From Candidatus Desulfofervidus auxilii (lineage in GTDB: Bacteria; Desulfobacterota; Desulfofervidia; Desulfofervidales; Desulfofervidaceae): 64,000 nt of DNA. Of the stretch, positions 1 to 8,261 are shown one piece after another. Each line of letters opens with the position of its first letter. Within the stretch, counting starts at the first letter, position 1. The stretch lies in contig JAJSZS010000001.1 in the NCBI GenBank assembly GCA_030262725.1, positions 62,001 to 126,000 of the forward strand, written 5' to 3'. The notes beneath the pieces were generated by a model, which was not told where the DNA came from, did not search any database, and saw nothing but the letters and a program-made list of their open reading frames with translations. Made by a program: the position numbers and the translations under genes.

Positions 1-2
1 AT

Positions 3-767
3 AAATTAGTTAAAGAAAATTTGCAATATTTAGTAGATTTAAAACTTTACAAAAAATTTTCAAAAAATTTAAGCTATTTTGAACAAAGTGATTTTTTTAA
101 ACTTCTGGATCAAATTTTACCTGTAGATTTTGCCCTTCTTATTCAGCGAGAAGGTTTATTAAGAAGACCTCGTTATCTTTTATCTCATTTTCGTGTAAAA
201 ATAGATTGGCCTATTGATGCTGCAGCAGAAGATCTAGCAAAATACTTACGTTATATTTCTAGAGATTTATATGAAAAAGGAGAAAAGTATGCTGAGCTTT
301 TACAGCAGAAATTCTTTGAATATTATGGTTTTCACCATACTGCTGGTGGTCGGCGATCTGCTGCTATCATTGCTGCTCAATATCTTAAACACCTTGAGTT
401 TATTTCCACTATTTATGTTGCTAGTGCTAGTTGTCGCTCTCTTATTCGCATTACAACAGAAGGCACTATTAGTAAATTTGTCCTTTTAAGATTAACTAAT
501 GAAGAGATAGAAAAAATAGCTATAGAAAATCATATGGATAAAGAAGAATTTGAAAAATATTTTATTTTTCATCGTTTTGATGAATATGGTATTGCTCTTT
601 TTCAGGTTATTTATACACATACAGAAGTTTCTACTCCGCCTTCTGATGGAAAATTAAGGGAATTAAATCCAGATGCTTATTGGATAATAGTAAATAAACA
701 ATTACTTTTACCTATATTGAAATTTCCTGAAATTCGCCCTATAGAATATCGTACTATTTATGCATAA
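3..767 (+). CDS. Unknown protein, C-terminal part (5' end outside window)
   Basis: The frame is open to the left edge, so the true start is upstream. The TTG at 21 is only the first possible start inside the window. At least 255 residues are visible. I recognise no family. The sequence is soluble-looking, with no membrane segment and no clear catalytic motif; a Gly-Gly-Arg-Arg stretch (HTAGGRRSAA) about 110 residues in stands out. The stop codon lies inside the hairpin of a terminator shared with the converging heat-shock gene. It is surely coding (long frame, codon use like its neighbours); function unknown. Confidence 0.7.
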   Translation, partial: KLVKENLQYLVDLKLYKKFSKNLSYFEQSDFFKLLDQILPVDFALLIQREGLLRRPRYLLSHFRVKIDWPIDAAAEDLAKYLRYISRDLYEKGEKYAELLQQKFFEYYGFHHTAGGRRSAAIIAAQYLKHLEFISTIYVASASCRSLIRITTEGTISKFVLLRLTNEEIEKIAIENHMDKEEFEKYFIFHRFDEYGIALFQVIYTHTEVSTPPSDGKLRELNPDAYWIIVNKQLLLPILKFPEIRPIEYRTIYA

Positions 768-790
768 GGCCCTCTTTGAAGAGGGCCTTT
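766..790. terminator. Bidirectional rho-independent terminator
   Basis: An inverted repeat (AAGGCCCTC, a short TTTGAA centre, then GAGGGCCTT) with A/T runs on both sides lies between two convergent genes. It starts at the stop codon of the left gene and sits 5 bases past the stop of the heat-shock gene, so it can serve both. Confidence 0.85.
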
Positions 791-794
791 ATAT

Positions 795-1238
795 TTATTC
801 AACCTTAATCTTAATCTCTTTCTTTTTAGCCTTTTCAGATTTAGGTAAAACAATCTTTAATATACCATTTTTATAAGAAGCTTCAATTTTATCTTCATCC
901 ACCTCTACAGGCAATCTGATAGTTCTTACAAAGCTTCCATAGCGCCGTTCTACCAAGTGATAATCCTCATCTTTTTCTTCTTTTTCTTGCTTTTTCTCTC
1001 CCTTAATAGAAAGGACATTACCACTTAATGTAATTTCTACATCCTTTGGATCAACTCCTGGAAGTTCTGCTTTTACAACTAGATTATCCTTTGTTTCAGT
1101 AACATCTAGTGCTGGAGCCCATCCCTCTATTGGTTCAAGTCCTACTCTTTCACCAAAGAAACTTTCCCAGAGTCTGTCCATTTCCTTTCTCAAGCTTTCG
1201 AGTTCCCTTCTTGCTCTCCAAGGTAGAATTTCAAACAT
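795..1238 (-). CDS. Small heat shock protein, Hsp20/alpha-crystallin family
   Basis: An ATP-independent holdase chaperone of 147 residues. The alpha-crystallin domain runs from about residue 38 to 138. It carries the family signature of an acidic/hydrophobic strand (VVKAELPGVDPKDVEI) and the A-x-x-x-N-G-I-L motif (ASYKNGILKIVLPK) near the C-terminus. A GTG nine bases upstream would add three residues, but AGGAGGTGAT is placed correctly for the ATG at 1238, so that start is chosen. It is monocistronic and convergent with the unknown left-edge gene. I see no CIRCE element upstream. Confidence 0.92.
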   Translation of the reverse strand: MFEILPWRARRELESLRKEMDRLWESFFGERVGLEPIEGWAPALDVTETKDNLVVKAELPGVDPKDVEITLSGNVLSIKGEKKQEKEEKDEDYHLVERRYGSFVRTIRLPVEVDEDKIEASYKNGILKIVLPKSEKAKKKEIKIKVE

Positions 1239-1335
1239 ATCTATCACCTCCTTTTTATTTTATTTTTTATTTTGTTTCCTTTTTTAAAGTAATCATTATT
1301 TTTAAGTAGTCAAGGATTTAATAAAAATAATCGGC

Positions 1336-1366
1336 TTGACATTTATGTAAAAATTAGGTGTAGTAT
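1336..1366 (+). promoter_or_regulatory. Probable sigma70-type promoter for the outer-membrane protein gene
   Basis: TTGACA at 1336-1341 is followed by TAGTAT at 1361-1366 (19-base spacer) or TGTAGT at 1359 (17-base spacer). It is 26 bases before the start codon at 1392, which has a strong Shine-Dalgarno. Confidence 0.5.
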
Positions 1367-1391
1367 AGGCTAAATTATGAAGGAGGGTGAT

Positions 1392-2198
1392 ATGAAGAAA
1401 AATGTTGTTAGCGGTATTGTAATTTGTTTGATAACTTTTTATTTTGATTTTGCTTCAGCTCAAATTCAAGGTAAATTTTGGTTTGGTGGTATGGGTGCAT
1501 ATCTTGATTATAAAGAGAAAGAAGCAGGTAAAGTTTTAGATAAAGATTATGGCTGGCTTCCTGGATTTGAAGGAGGGTTTTTATTAAGTGAAAGGGATTG
1601 GATGCTTAGAATTATGGGTAGAAGAGTTAGTGGTGATGTAACTTATGATGGTCAAACAAGCGAAGGAGTACCTTTAAAGTTTGATAATGAACATGAAACA
1701 ATTTGGTCAGTCGAATTGAATTATGGATATACTTTTAAAACTATAATTAACATTACTCCATATGTTGGTATTGGTTATCGGAAATGGGTGAGAGGGAAGG
1801 CTCAATTAGTTCAAGCAGCTGATGGTAGCTATACTTGGGATTATAAAGAAGTTTATAAATGGGGATATGTACCAGTAGGAGTAATTTTGGAGAAAAGGTT
1901 TTTAAGGTCTTTTAAAATAGGTTTTGATGCTGCTGTAGTATTTCCTTTTAATATGAAAATGACTGCGTATCTGAGTGAAATTGGTGGTTCAGATCTAGAT
2001 TTTGATTTAGGTTGGCATGTTGGAGGAAGATGTGAGTTGCCTATTGCCTGGTATATTAGACCTGCAACTGCTTTTTATATTAACCCTTTTTATCGTTATT
2101 GGAATATAGGAGAATCTAATATAGTATTTGGGTTTTATGAGCCTCATAGCATTACCCATTATTATGGTGTTAGTTGTGGGGTAATGTTTGAATTTTAA
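1392..2198 (+). CDS. Predicted outer-membrane beta-barrel protein
   Basis: The 268-residue product has a signal peptide (MKKNVVSGIVICLITFYF... ending ASA before QIQG). Alternating aromatic/glycine strands follow, and the C-terminus ends in Phe (GVMFEF), the usual BAM-recognised barrel end. The ATG at 1392 is preferred over that at 1377 because AGGAGGGTGAT directly precedes it. No specific transporter family is recognised; an 8-to-12-strand small barrel fits the length. It lies 15 bases before the PocR-domain gene and may be the first gene of that operon. Confidence 0.75.
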   Translation: MKKNVVSGIVICLITFYFDFASAQIQGKFWFGGMGAYLDYKEKEAGKVLDKDYGWLPGFEGGFLLSERDWMLRIMGRRVSGDVTYDGQTSEGVPLKFDNEHETIWSVELNYGYTFKTIINITPYVGIGYRKWVRGKAQLVQAADGSYTWDYKEVYKWGYVPVGVILEKRFLRSFKIGFDAAVVFPFNMKMTAYLSEIGGSDLDFDLGWHVGGRCELPIAWYIRPATAFYINPFYRYWNIGESNIVFGFYEPHSITHYYGVSCGVMFEF

Positions 2199-2213
2199 AA
2201 AAGGAGGGTGAAG

Positions 2214-2708
2214 ATGAAATTAACTGACATTTTACCAGTTGAAGAATGGCAAAAATTAGCAGAAGAAATTTTTAAAAAATTTGATATGAATGCTTCAGTA
2301 AATGATGAGGAAGGATTTATTATTCATCCTGCACCAGGTTGGGCTAATGAAATTTGTCCAAAGATTAAAGGAGGAGAAGAAACAAGAACAGTATGTGCTT
2401 CTGCACATCAATATTTGATGAAGATGGCTCAGGAAAAAAATGCTCCAGCAGAAGGAGAGTGTGATGTAGGTTTTACAAAATTTGTTGTTCCTATTTTTTA
2501 TGAAGGAAAATTTTTAGGTACTGCAGGAGGATGTGGTTTTTTAATGGAAGGTAATGAATTAGATACATTTTATATTGCTAAACTGCTTCATCTTAGTGAA
2601 GATGAAGTAGAAAATATGGCAGCGAAAGTTAAAGTATTTTCTGAATCAGATTTAAAGGAAGCAATAGCATTTGTTGAAAAACGCATAAAGGAAATTTTAA
2701 GTAAATAA
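2214..2708 (+). CDS. Stand-alone PocR-like sensory domain protein
   Basis: The 164-residue protein resembles the PocR ligand-binding domain, which is normally fused to regulators or kinases. It has an N-terminal helix pair, a D-x-x-G-F/I strand, a Cys pair 13 residues apart (EICPK and TVCAS), a GECDVGFTKFVVPI segment and an F-L-G-T-A-G-G-C-G strand. Four cysteines could bind a metal or cluster (inference). There is no output domain, so it must signal by interaction or simply bind a ligand. The start at 2214 fits AAGGAGGGTGAAG better than the GTG at 2208. The next gene begins one base after its stop. Confidence 0.7.
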   Translation: MKLTDILPVEEWQKLAEEIFKKFDMNASVNDEEGFIIHPAPGWANEICPKIKGGEETRTVCASAHQYLMKMAQEKNAPAEGECDVGFTKFVVPIFYEGKFLGTAGGCGFLMEGNELDTFYIAKLLHLSEDEVENMAAKVKVFSESDLKEAIAFVEKRIKEILSK

Positions 2709-3989
2709 ATGAGGATACTTCTTATTGAAGTAAATCCTTTTGCACCCCCAACTATACCTATCTCTTTAGGCTATATAGCAGCTTTTCTTAAAAAAGAAGG
2801 ATTTGATGTAAAAATTCTTAATATTTCTCAAGAAGGGGAGTATTCTATTAAAAAATTAGGAAATTTTATTAAGGAATTTTCCCCTCAACTTGTTGGCTTT
2901 AGTACTTATCAACGCAATATTTTATTTGTTTTAGGTTTTGCCCGTTTTATCAAAGAAATTAATAAAGAAATAAAAATCGCCTTAGGCGGCCCTCAAATTA
3001 CCTTTATGCCTAGTGAAGCTTTAAGAGAGATGCCTATGGTAGATTACCTCTGTCGTAGTGAAGGTGAGCTTAGTCTTTTAAGCATTGTCAAAGCAATAGC
3101 TGGTGGTAATCCTTTTAATGGTATACAAGGTGCAACATATCGGGTAGATGGAGAAATCAAAGAAGGTGAACCAATTAAAGGTTATGAAAATTTAGATAAT
3201 TATCCCTCACCTCATCTTATGGATATTTTTGATTATAATCCAGTGGAAGAAGTAATTTTGATTACTTCAAGAGGATGTCCTTTTAATTGTGTTTTTTGCT
3301 ACACACCTCAGGCATCTGGACATAAAATAAGATTTCATTCTATAGAAAGGGTGCTTGAAGAAATAAAATGGATAGTAAAAAAAGGGAAAAATCAGTTATG
3401 GTTTGCTGATCCAAATTTTTCTTTTAAAGGAGAAAGAGTTCATCAATTGCTTGAAGGGATTTTAAGAGAAGGACTCAAGGTAAAGATATGGTTAGAGACA
3501 AGAGTGGATTTAATTGATGAAGAAATGATTAAAAAGATGAAAAGAGCAGGGGTACATACAATTGCCTATGGACTTGAATCTGCTTCAGAGCGTATTTTAA
3601 AAATTATCAAAAAGAAAATTTCTATTGAACAGCTTGAGAAGGCTATTTTTCTTGCTCAAAAAAATGGGATTGAAGTTGAAGTCTTTTCTCTTTTTGCTCT
3701 GCCAGGTGAAACCTTTAAAGAAGCATTACAGACACTTGAATTTGTAAAGGCACATGGGATAAAAATTCAAGGCAATTCTAATGCACAGCAGATGCAACTT
3801 TATTTTGGTTCTCCCATTACAAATAATTATCAAAAATATGGTATCAAGCCTTTTTCAGAAAAAAGGCCATTATATATTTCTATTGGAGATAGATATGAAA
3901 CAGAAACTATGTCTAGAGAAGAGATAGCTACTATAAAAAAACTTTGGAGAGAGCATTCTTTAGATAAAGGGAGGAGAATAGTTTCCTAA
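2709..3989 (+). CDS. B12-binding-domain radical SAM protein
   Basis: The 426-residue protein has an N-terminal cobalamin-binding-like Rossmann domain (MRILLIEVNPFAPPTIPISL; GGPQITFMPSEAL), about residues 1-140. A radical SAM core follows from about 180 to 380, with the cluster motif C-x3-C-x2-C in RGCPFNCVFCYTP. The family does methylations and other difficult radical chemistry; the substrate cannot be told. The canonical His-on B12 motif D-x-H-x-x-G is not evident. Its ATG abuts the stop of the PocR gene and its stop overlaps the next start by one base, so translation is probably coupled. Confidence 0.88.
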   Translation: MRILLIEVNPFAPPTIPISLGYIAAFLKKEGFDVKILNISQEGEYSIKKLGNFIKEFSPQLVGFSTYQRNILFVLGFARFIKEINKEIKIALGGPQITFMPSEALREMPMVDYLCRSEGELSLLSIVKAIAGGNPFNGIQGATYRVDGEIKEGEPIKGYENLDNYPSPHLMDIFDYNPVEEVILITSRGCPFNCVFCYTPQASGHKIRFHSIERVLEEIKWIVKKGKNQLWFADPNFSFKGERVHQLLEGILREGLKVKIWLETRVDLIDEEMIKKMKRAGVHTIAYGLESASERILKIIKKKISIEQLEKAIFLAQKNGIEVEVFSLFALPGETFKEALQTLEFVKAHGIKIQGNSNAQQMQLYFGSPITNNYQKYGIKPFSEKRPLYISIGDRYETETMSREEIATIKKLWREHSLDKGRRIVS

Positions 3990-5338
3990 TGCATATTGTC
4001 TATATAAAACTCAATACAGATTTTTCTATTTCTTCATTATTGCCTGAATTGGATATGTTTAACGAAATATATTTTTTTATTGAAGATTTTAAAAAAAATT
4101 TTCAAAAATTGCTTATTATTATCAAAGAGATAACAAATTTTTTAGAAAAATACTCCTTTTGCCAAATTCGTTTACATTTGGTTCATCCATACGAAGAAGG
4201 TCTAGAATCTTTTTATAATACAATTTATCAAATGCTTAATCCATTTAATTTAGAAGGTTATAGTCACCAGATTACTCCACGTTTAATGATTTTTCCAATA
4301 ATTTTTTCCCCTCCATTTTCAAATACTTCACTTTTTTCCTTTTTAGAATCACATTTTATGCCACCTGGTGTAATTGTAAATAAAGGTGTAAAAGAAAAAA
4401 TAAAAAATATTGAGAGAATTTTTATTATGTCTCATTCTGATTTTTTACTTTCTATTGCTTATCAAAATTTTTTGTTAAATCTTTTAGAAAATATGCGTTT
4501 ATTGGGAGAAAATTGGTGCCTTTGTCCTAAGACAATAATTATTGATAAAGGGCAAATTTTTCCCTGTATACGTGCATATCAATTTAAATTGAAACATTTA
4601 CCTAAAGGTCTTTGTTCTCAATGTCGTTATGAGCTCCTTAACATATTTTCAAATACATCACTTATAGGTAATGAAGAATTAGTAAACCTTCATTTCCGGC
4701 TAGGTCTTACTTGTTTTGAAAAGGAAGAAATAGAAATAGCTTCAAAACATTTTTATCAAGCTTTAAAATTTGTTCCTTCTGATGAAAAAGAAGATGTTTA
4801 TTATTATCTTGGTCTATGTCAAGCACAACTTGGTGAATATGATTTAGCCATTGAATATTTAAAAAAAGCAAATATTCAGCATTACAATACTTATTTTTAT
4901 CTAGGTTTTTCTTATTTTCAAAAAGGAAATTTCTTGAAAGCAAAAGAAAATTTAGAAATAGCTTTAAATTTCTTTCCACCATTAGAAGAAAAATTGATGA
5001 TAGCACTCTATCTTGGCCATGTTTATAAAGAATTAAAGATGTATAAAGATGCTATTTTTTTACTTAAAGATATAGAGAAAAAAATACCTGTTAAAGAAAT
5101 ATATAATTTGATGGGTACATGTTATTTTAAACTTAATTCTTATGAAGAAGCTGTTTTTTGTTTTAAAAAGGCTATTTCTCTTGATCCTAATTCAGCCATT
5201 GATCATGCTAATCTTTGCTTGGCTTTAAAAGCATTAAATAAAAAAGAAGAAGCAAAATTTCATTGTGAAAAAGCACTATCTCTTGATCCAACTATTGAAT
5301 TTGCTTATAAAGCATTAAATGAATTGAAGGAGATATAA
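3989..5338 (+). CDS. Cys-motif plus tetratricopeptide repeat protein
   Basis: The C-terminal half of this 449-residue protein (about 230-445) is a run of TPR helices with typical pairs (LGLCQAQLGEYDLAIEYLKKA; FKKAISLDPNSAIDHANLCLA). The N-terminal half ends in a cysteine group: C-x-C-P, then C-I-R-A, then C-x-x-C (LCPK, PCIRA, CSQC, about residues 172-208). This recalls the auxiliary-cluster SPASM domain of radical SAM enzymes, but no radical SAM motif precedes it. Start and stop codons overlap both neighbours by one base. It could be a scaffold or electron-transfer partner for the radical SAM protein (inference). Confidence 0.7.
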   Translation: MHIVYIKLNTDFSISSLLPELDMFNEIYFFIEDFKKNFQKLLIIIKEITNFLEKYSFCQIRLHLVHPYEEGLESFYNTIYQMLNPFNLEGYSHQITPRLMIFPIIFSPPFSNTSLFSFLESHFMPPGVIVNKGVKEKIKNIERIFIMSHSDFLLSIAYQNFLLNLLENMRLLGENWCLCPKTIIIDKGQIFPCIRAYQFKLKHLPKGLCSQCRYELLNIFSNTSLIGNEELVNLHFRLGLTCFEKEEIEIASKHFYQALKFVPSDEKEDVYYYLGLCQAQLGEYDLAIEYLKKANIQHYNTYFYLGFSYFQKGNFLKAKENLEIALNFFPPLEEKLMIALYLGHVYKELKMYKDAIFLLKDIEKKIPVKEIYNLMGTCYFKLNSYEEAVFCFKKAISLDPNSAIDHANLCLALKALNKKEEAKFHCEKALSLDPTIEFAYKALNELKEI

Positions 5339-6324
5339 TGTTTTTAGAAACAGCTATTTCTGATTTAAAAAAGCTTTCTGGGAAAAAAATAAAAATATAT
5401 TTAATTAATAATCAGCAATCAGAAATATCTTTAAAATTAAAAGATTTTACTTTATTTTTAAAAGAACATTTGCCAGATATAAAAATAGAAATCAAAAAAG
5501 AAATTTTACCAGCATATCCTGCAATTAAATTAACTGATGAAAAAGAAAAAATACAAATTTATTACATGGCTATACCTGAAGGAGGAGAATGGTTGCCTTT
5601 TTTAAAAGCTTTAGAAGCAATAACAACAGGAAAAAGTTTTTTAAATCAAAAAGAACTTGAAAGAATAAAAAATATTAAAAAATCTATAGAAATTAAGGTA
5701 TTTATTACTCCTATCTGTCCTTTTTGCCCTTTAGTGGTAGAAAAAGCTAATCAATTAGCAATAGCACATTCATCTATAAAAACATTTGTTATAGACAGTA
5801 ATTTTTATTCTGATTTGGCTAAGCAATATAAAGTCACTGCATCACCTACAGTGGTTATTAATAAGGATTATTTTTTAGTAGGTACAGAGGCAAGGGAAAA
5901 ATTAATAGATTTTTTAGAAAAGGCTAACCAAATAATGTATGATGCTGAAGTATTAAAGTCTTTGTTAAAACAAGCACAGGCAGATCGTGTCATAGAGCTT
6001 TGTCAAAAGGATGAAAAATATTTATATAATTTATTAAGTTTATTAAAAGCACCAGAACTCTTTACAAGGATTGGTGTAATGAGGGTTTTAGAAGAATTGG
6101 CAGAAAAAAGAGAAATTAAAGAAAAAATTTTGCCTTCAATAATAGCAATGTTAGATACAAAAGAAGAAAGAGATAAAGGAGATATTCTTTTTTTATTAGG
6201 ATTAATTGGTAACTTAGAAGTTGTGCCAATCATTCAAAAAATAGCTGAAAATGCCTCTCCTGTAATTAAGGAGATTGCGCTTGAAGCGATTGAGCAAATA
6301 AAAGAAAGAGAAACTTTACATTAA
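5338..6324 (+). CDS. Thioredoxin-fold protein with C-terminal HEAT repeats
   Basis: The 328-residue product has two thioredoxin/glutaredoxin-like folds as in protein disulfide oxidoreductases. The first (1-105) has no CxxC. The second has the redox motif C-P-F-C (TPICPFCPLVVEKA, about residue 125) and the cis-Pro region ASPTVVIN. Residues about 210-325 form HEAT-like helical repeats. Last gene of the PocR/radical SAM operon, it overlaps the previous stop by one base and folD convergently by nine bases. A redox service to the operon's Cys-rich proteins is plausible. Confidence 0.78.
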   Translation: MFLETAISDLKKLSGKKIKIYLINNQQSEISLKLKDFTLFLKEHLPDIKIEIKKEILPAYPAIKLTDEKEKIQIYYMAIPEGGEWLPFLKALEAITTGKSFLNQKELERIKNIKKSIEIKVFITPICPFCPLVVEKANQLAIAHSSIKTFVIDSNFYSDLAKQYKVTASPTVVINKDYFLVGTEAREKLIDFLEKANQIMYDAEVLKSLLKQAQADRVIELCQKDEKYLYNLLSLLKAPELFTRIGVMRVLEELAEKREIKEKILPSIIAMLDTKEERDKGDILFLLGLIGNLEVVPIIQKIAENASPVIKEIALEAIEQIKERETLH

Positions 6325-7179
6325 GCCATATCTTTTTTTATAAGCTAATAATGTATTTTTAAGAAGCATAGCTACAGTCATCGGTCCAACTCCCCCTGGT
6401 ACAGGTGTAATAGCCGCTACTTTAGATGAAACATCTTCAAAATCTACATCTCCACATAGTCCTTTTTCTGTGCGATGTATGCCTACATCAATAACTATTG
6501 TCCCTTTTTTTACCATATTTTGTTTAATAAAACGTGGTTTACCAATTGCTACAATAAGGATATCTGCCCTTAAAGTATGAAAAAGAAGGTCTTTAGTAGC
6601 AGTATGGCAGACAGTAACTGTAGCATTGCCTGTATTTTTTTGCATGAGTAAAGCTGCTAATGGTTTACCAACGATATTGCTTCTGCCAAGAATAACTACT
6701 TCTTTACCTCTTGTCTCAATGCCTGCACGACAAAGTAATTCCCATATACCAGCTGGAGTACATGGTATAAAGCTAGGTTCACCTATTAATAAGCGGCCTA
6801 GATTATAAGGGTGAAAACCATCGGCATCTTTCTCTGGGTTAATAGTTTCAATAATTGCTCTTTCTGAAATAGAAGGTGGTAATGGAAGTTGCACTAAAAA
6901 TGCATCTACTGTTTCTTTATGATTTAATTGATTAATAAGTTCACATAATTTTTCTTGAGAAGTATCTTCAGAAAGATGATATAATTCAAATTCTATTCCA
7001 ATCTCTTTACATGCTTTTTCTTTAGCCCTTATATAACTAGCTGAAGCAGGGTGTTCCCCTACCCAAATAACAGCTAGACAAGGAGCTCTCTTAATTTTTA
7101 TTTTGAGACTTTCAATTTCTTCAGCTAATTCTTGTCGTATTTTTGAAGCAATTTCTTTACCACTAATGATTATAGCCAT
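6316..7179 (-). CDS. folD: Bifunctional methylenetetrahydrofolate dehydrogenase/cyclohydrolase FolD
   Basis: Interconverts 5,10-methylene-, methenyl- and 10-formyl-tetrahydrofolate with NADP. At 287 residues it has full family length. Signatures are present: VQLPLPPSI, the DGFHPYNLGRLL substrate segment, PCTPAGIWELL, and the NADP-binding GRSNIVGKPLAALL. The start is preceded by a GGAGGGGG Shine-Dalgarno and overlaps the end of rodA by ten bases, making folD the last gene of the mre/mrd transcript. In an anaerobe with a formate dehydrogenase it may also serve C1 metabolism (inference). Confidence 0.97.
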   Translation of the reverse strand: MAIIISGKEIASKIRQELAEEIESLKIKIKRAPCLAVIWVGEHPASASYIRAKEKACKEIGIEFELYHLSEDTSQEKLCELINQLNHKETVDAFLVQLPLPPSISERAIIETINPEKDADGFHPYNLGRLLIGEPSFIPCTPAGIWELLCRAGIETRGKEVVILGRSNIVGKPLAALLMQKNTGNATVTVCHTATKDLLFHTLRADILIVAIGKPRFIKQNMVKKGTIVIDVGIHRTEKGLCGDVDFEDVSSKVAAITPVPGGVGPMTVAMLLKNTLLAYKKRYGLM

Positions 7180-8261
7180 TTCCCCCTCCTATCAATATTT
7201 ATCAAAATACCCACTCCAATAAAGTTAATAAGTGTAGAAGAACCTCCATAACTCATAAATGGTAAAGGAATACCTACTACTGGAAGTAGCCCTAATGCCA
7301 TAAAGATATTGATAACTATCTCCCAGAAAAACATACTGATAATACCTGCTGCTAATAAAAAAGTAAATGAATGGCAGGCATTTTCTGAAATTTTTATTCC
7401 TGTAAGAATAAGAAGGAGATAAAATACTAGCAAAAACATACATCCTATAAATCCCCATTCTTCAGCAAATACCGAAAAAATAAAATCCGTATAATGTTCT
7501 GGTAAAAATCTCAATTTATTTTGAGTTCCTTTTAAAAATCCCTTTCCCCAAAATTGTCCTGAACCTATAGCAATCTTTGTTTGTTTTATATGATAGCCAA
7601 TTCCAAGTGGATCTTTTTGAGGGGAGAGAAATCCTAATATTCTTGCTTTTTGATAATCTTTTAATCCAAATTGCCAAAAAACAGGTAATAGAGCGAAACT
7701 GACTATAATAGCACCAATAATAATTTTATGATTTACTTTACTTAAAAAACACATAGTTCCAAAAATAATTAAAAGAAAAAGAGCAGTTCCTAAATCAGGT
7801 TCTAAAATAATAAGAAAAGCAGGCAATAATGTTAAAATTAGCATTTTTAAAAATACTTTTAAATTTTGAATTTCTATGTCTGTTTCTGCTAAATAACGGG
7901 CAAGAACAATGATTAATGTTAATTTAGCCAGTTCTGAAGGTTGAAAAGAAATAGGACCAAATCCTAGCCATCTTTTTGCTCCCATAAGTGGTGAGGCAAT
8001 TATAAGCACAAGAAGTAAAAGAAAAAGATTAAAGATATAAATTGGGTAAGCATAAATATAAAGACGACGACAATCTATTTTTGTTATAAGCCATAAAATG
8101 AAAAAACCTAAACAGACCCAAATGATTTGTTTTATAAAAAGAGTTTTTGTTTCTAAATAACTTGTAGCACTATAAAGATTAAACAGTCCAATAATTGATA
8201 AGATAAATACAATAAACCACAATTGTCCAGAAAGTGTAAGAAAAAATCTAATTTTTTCCAT
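7170..8261 (-). CDS. mrdB: Peptidoglycan glycosyltransferase RodA (SEDS family)
   Basis: A 363-residue polytopic inner-membrane protein that polymerises lipid II for lateral wall growth together with PBP2. About ten hydrophobic segments are visible. SEDS hallmarks include GAKRWLGFGPISFQPSELAKL, the EPDLGTALFL loop, and the C-terminal P-F-x-S-Y-G-G-S motif (PLPFMSYGGSSTLIN). It overlaps mrdA by 14 bases and folD by ten, as expected of an operon. Confidence 0.97.
   Translation of the reverse strand: MEKIRFFLTLSGQLWFIVFILSIIGLFNLYSATSYLETKTLFIKQIIWVCLGFFILWLITKIDCRRLYIYAYPIYIFNLFLLLLVLIIASPLMGAKRWLGFGPISFQPSELAKLTLIIVLARYLAETDIEIQNLKVFLKMLILTLLPAFLIILEPDLGTALFLLIIFGTMCFLSKVNHKIIIGAIIVSFALLPVFWQFGLKDYQKARILGFLSPQKDPLGIGYHIKQTKIAIGSGQFWGKGFLKGTQNKLRFLPEHYTDFIFSVFAEEWGFIGCMFLLVFYLLLILTGIKISENACHSFTFLLAAGIISMFFWEIVINIFMALGLLPVVGIPLPFMSYGGSSTLINFIGVGILINIDRRGKWL

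Noticed and set aside
271-489. Hydrophobic 72-residue frame within the first gene
   Set aside because: It overlaps a long real frame with matching codon use, has no ribosome site, and its hydrophobicity follows from T-rich DNA.
1206-1330. CIRCE or other heat-shock operator upstream of the small heat-shock gene
   Set aside because: No TTAGCACTC-N9-GAGTGCTAA repeat or similar palindrome was found.
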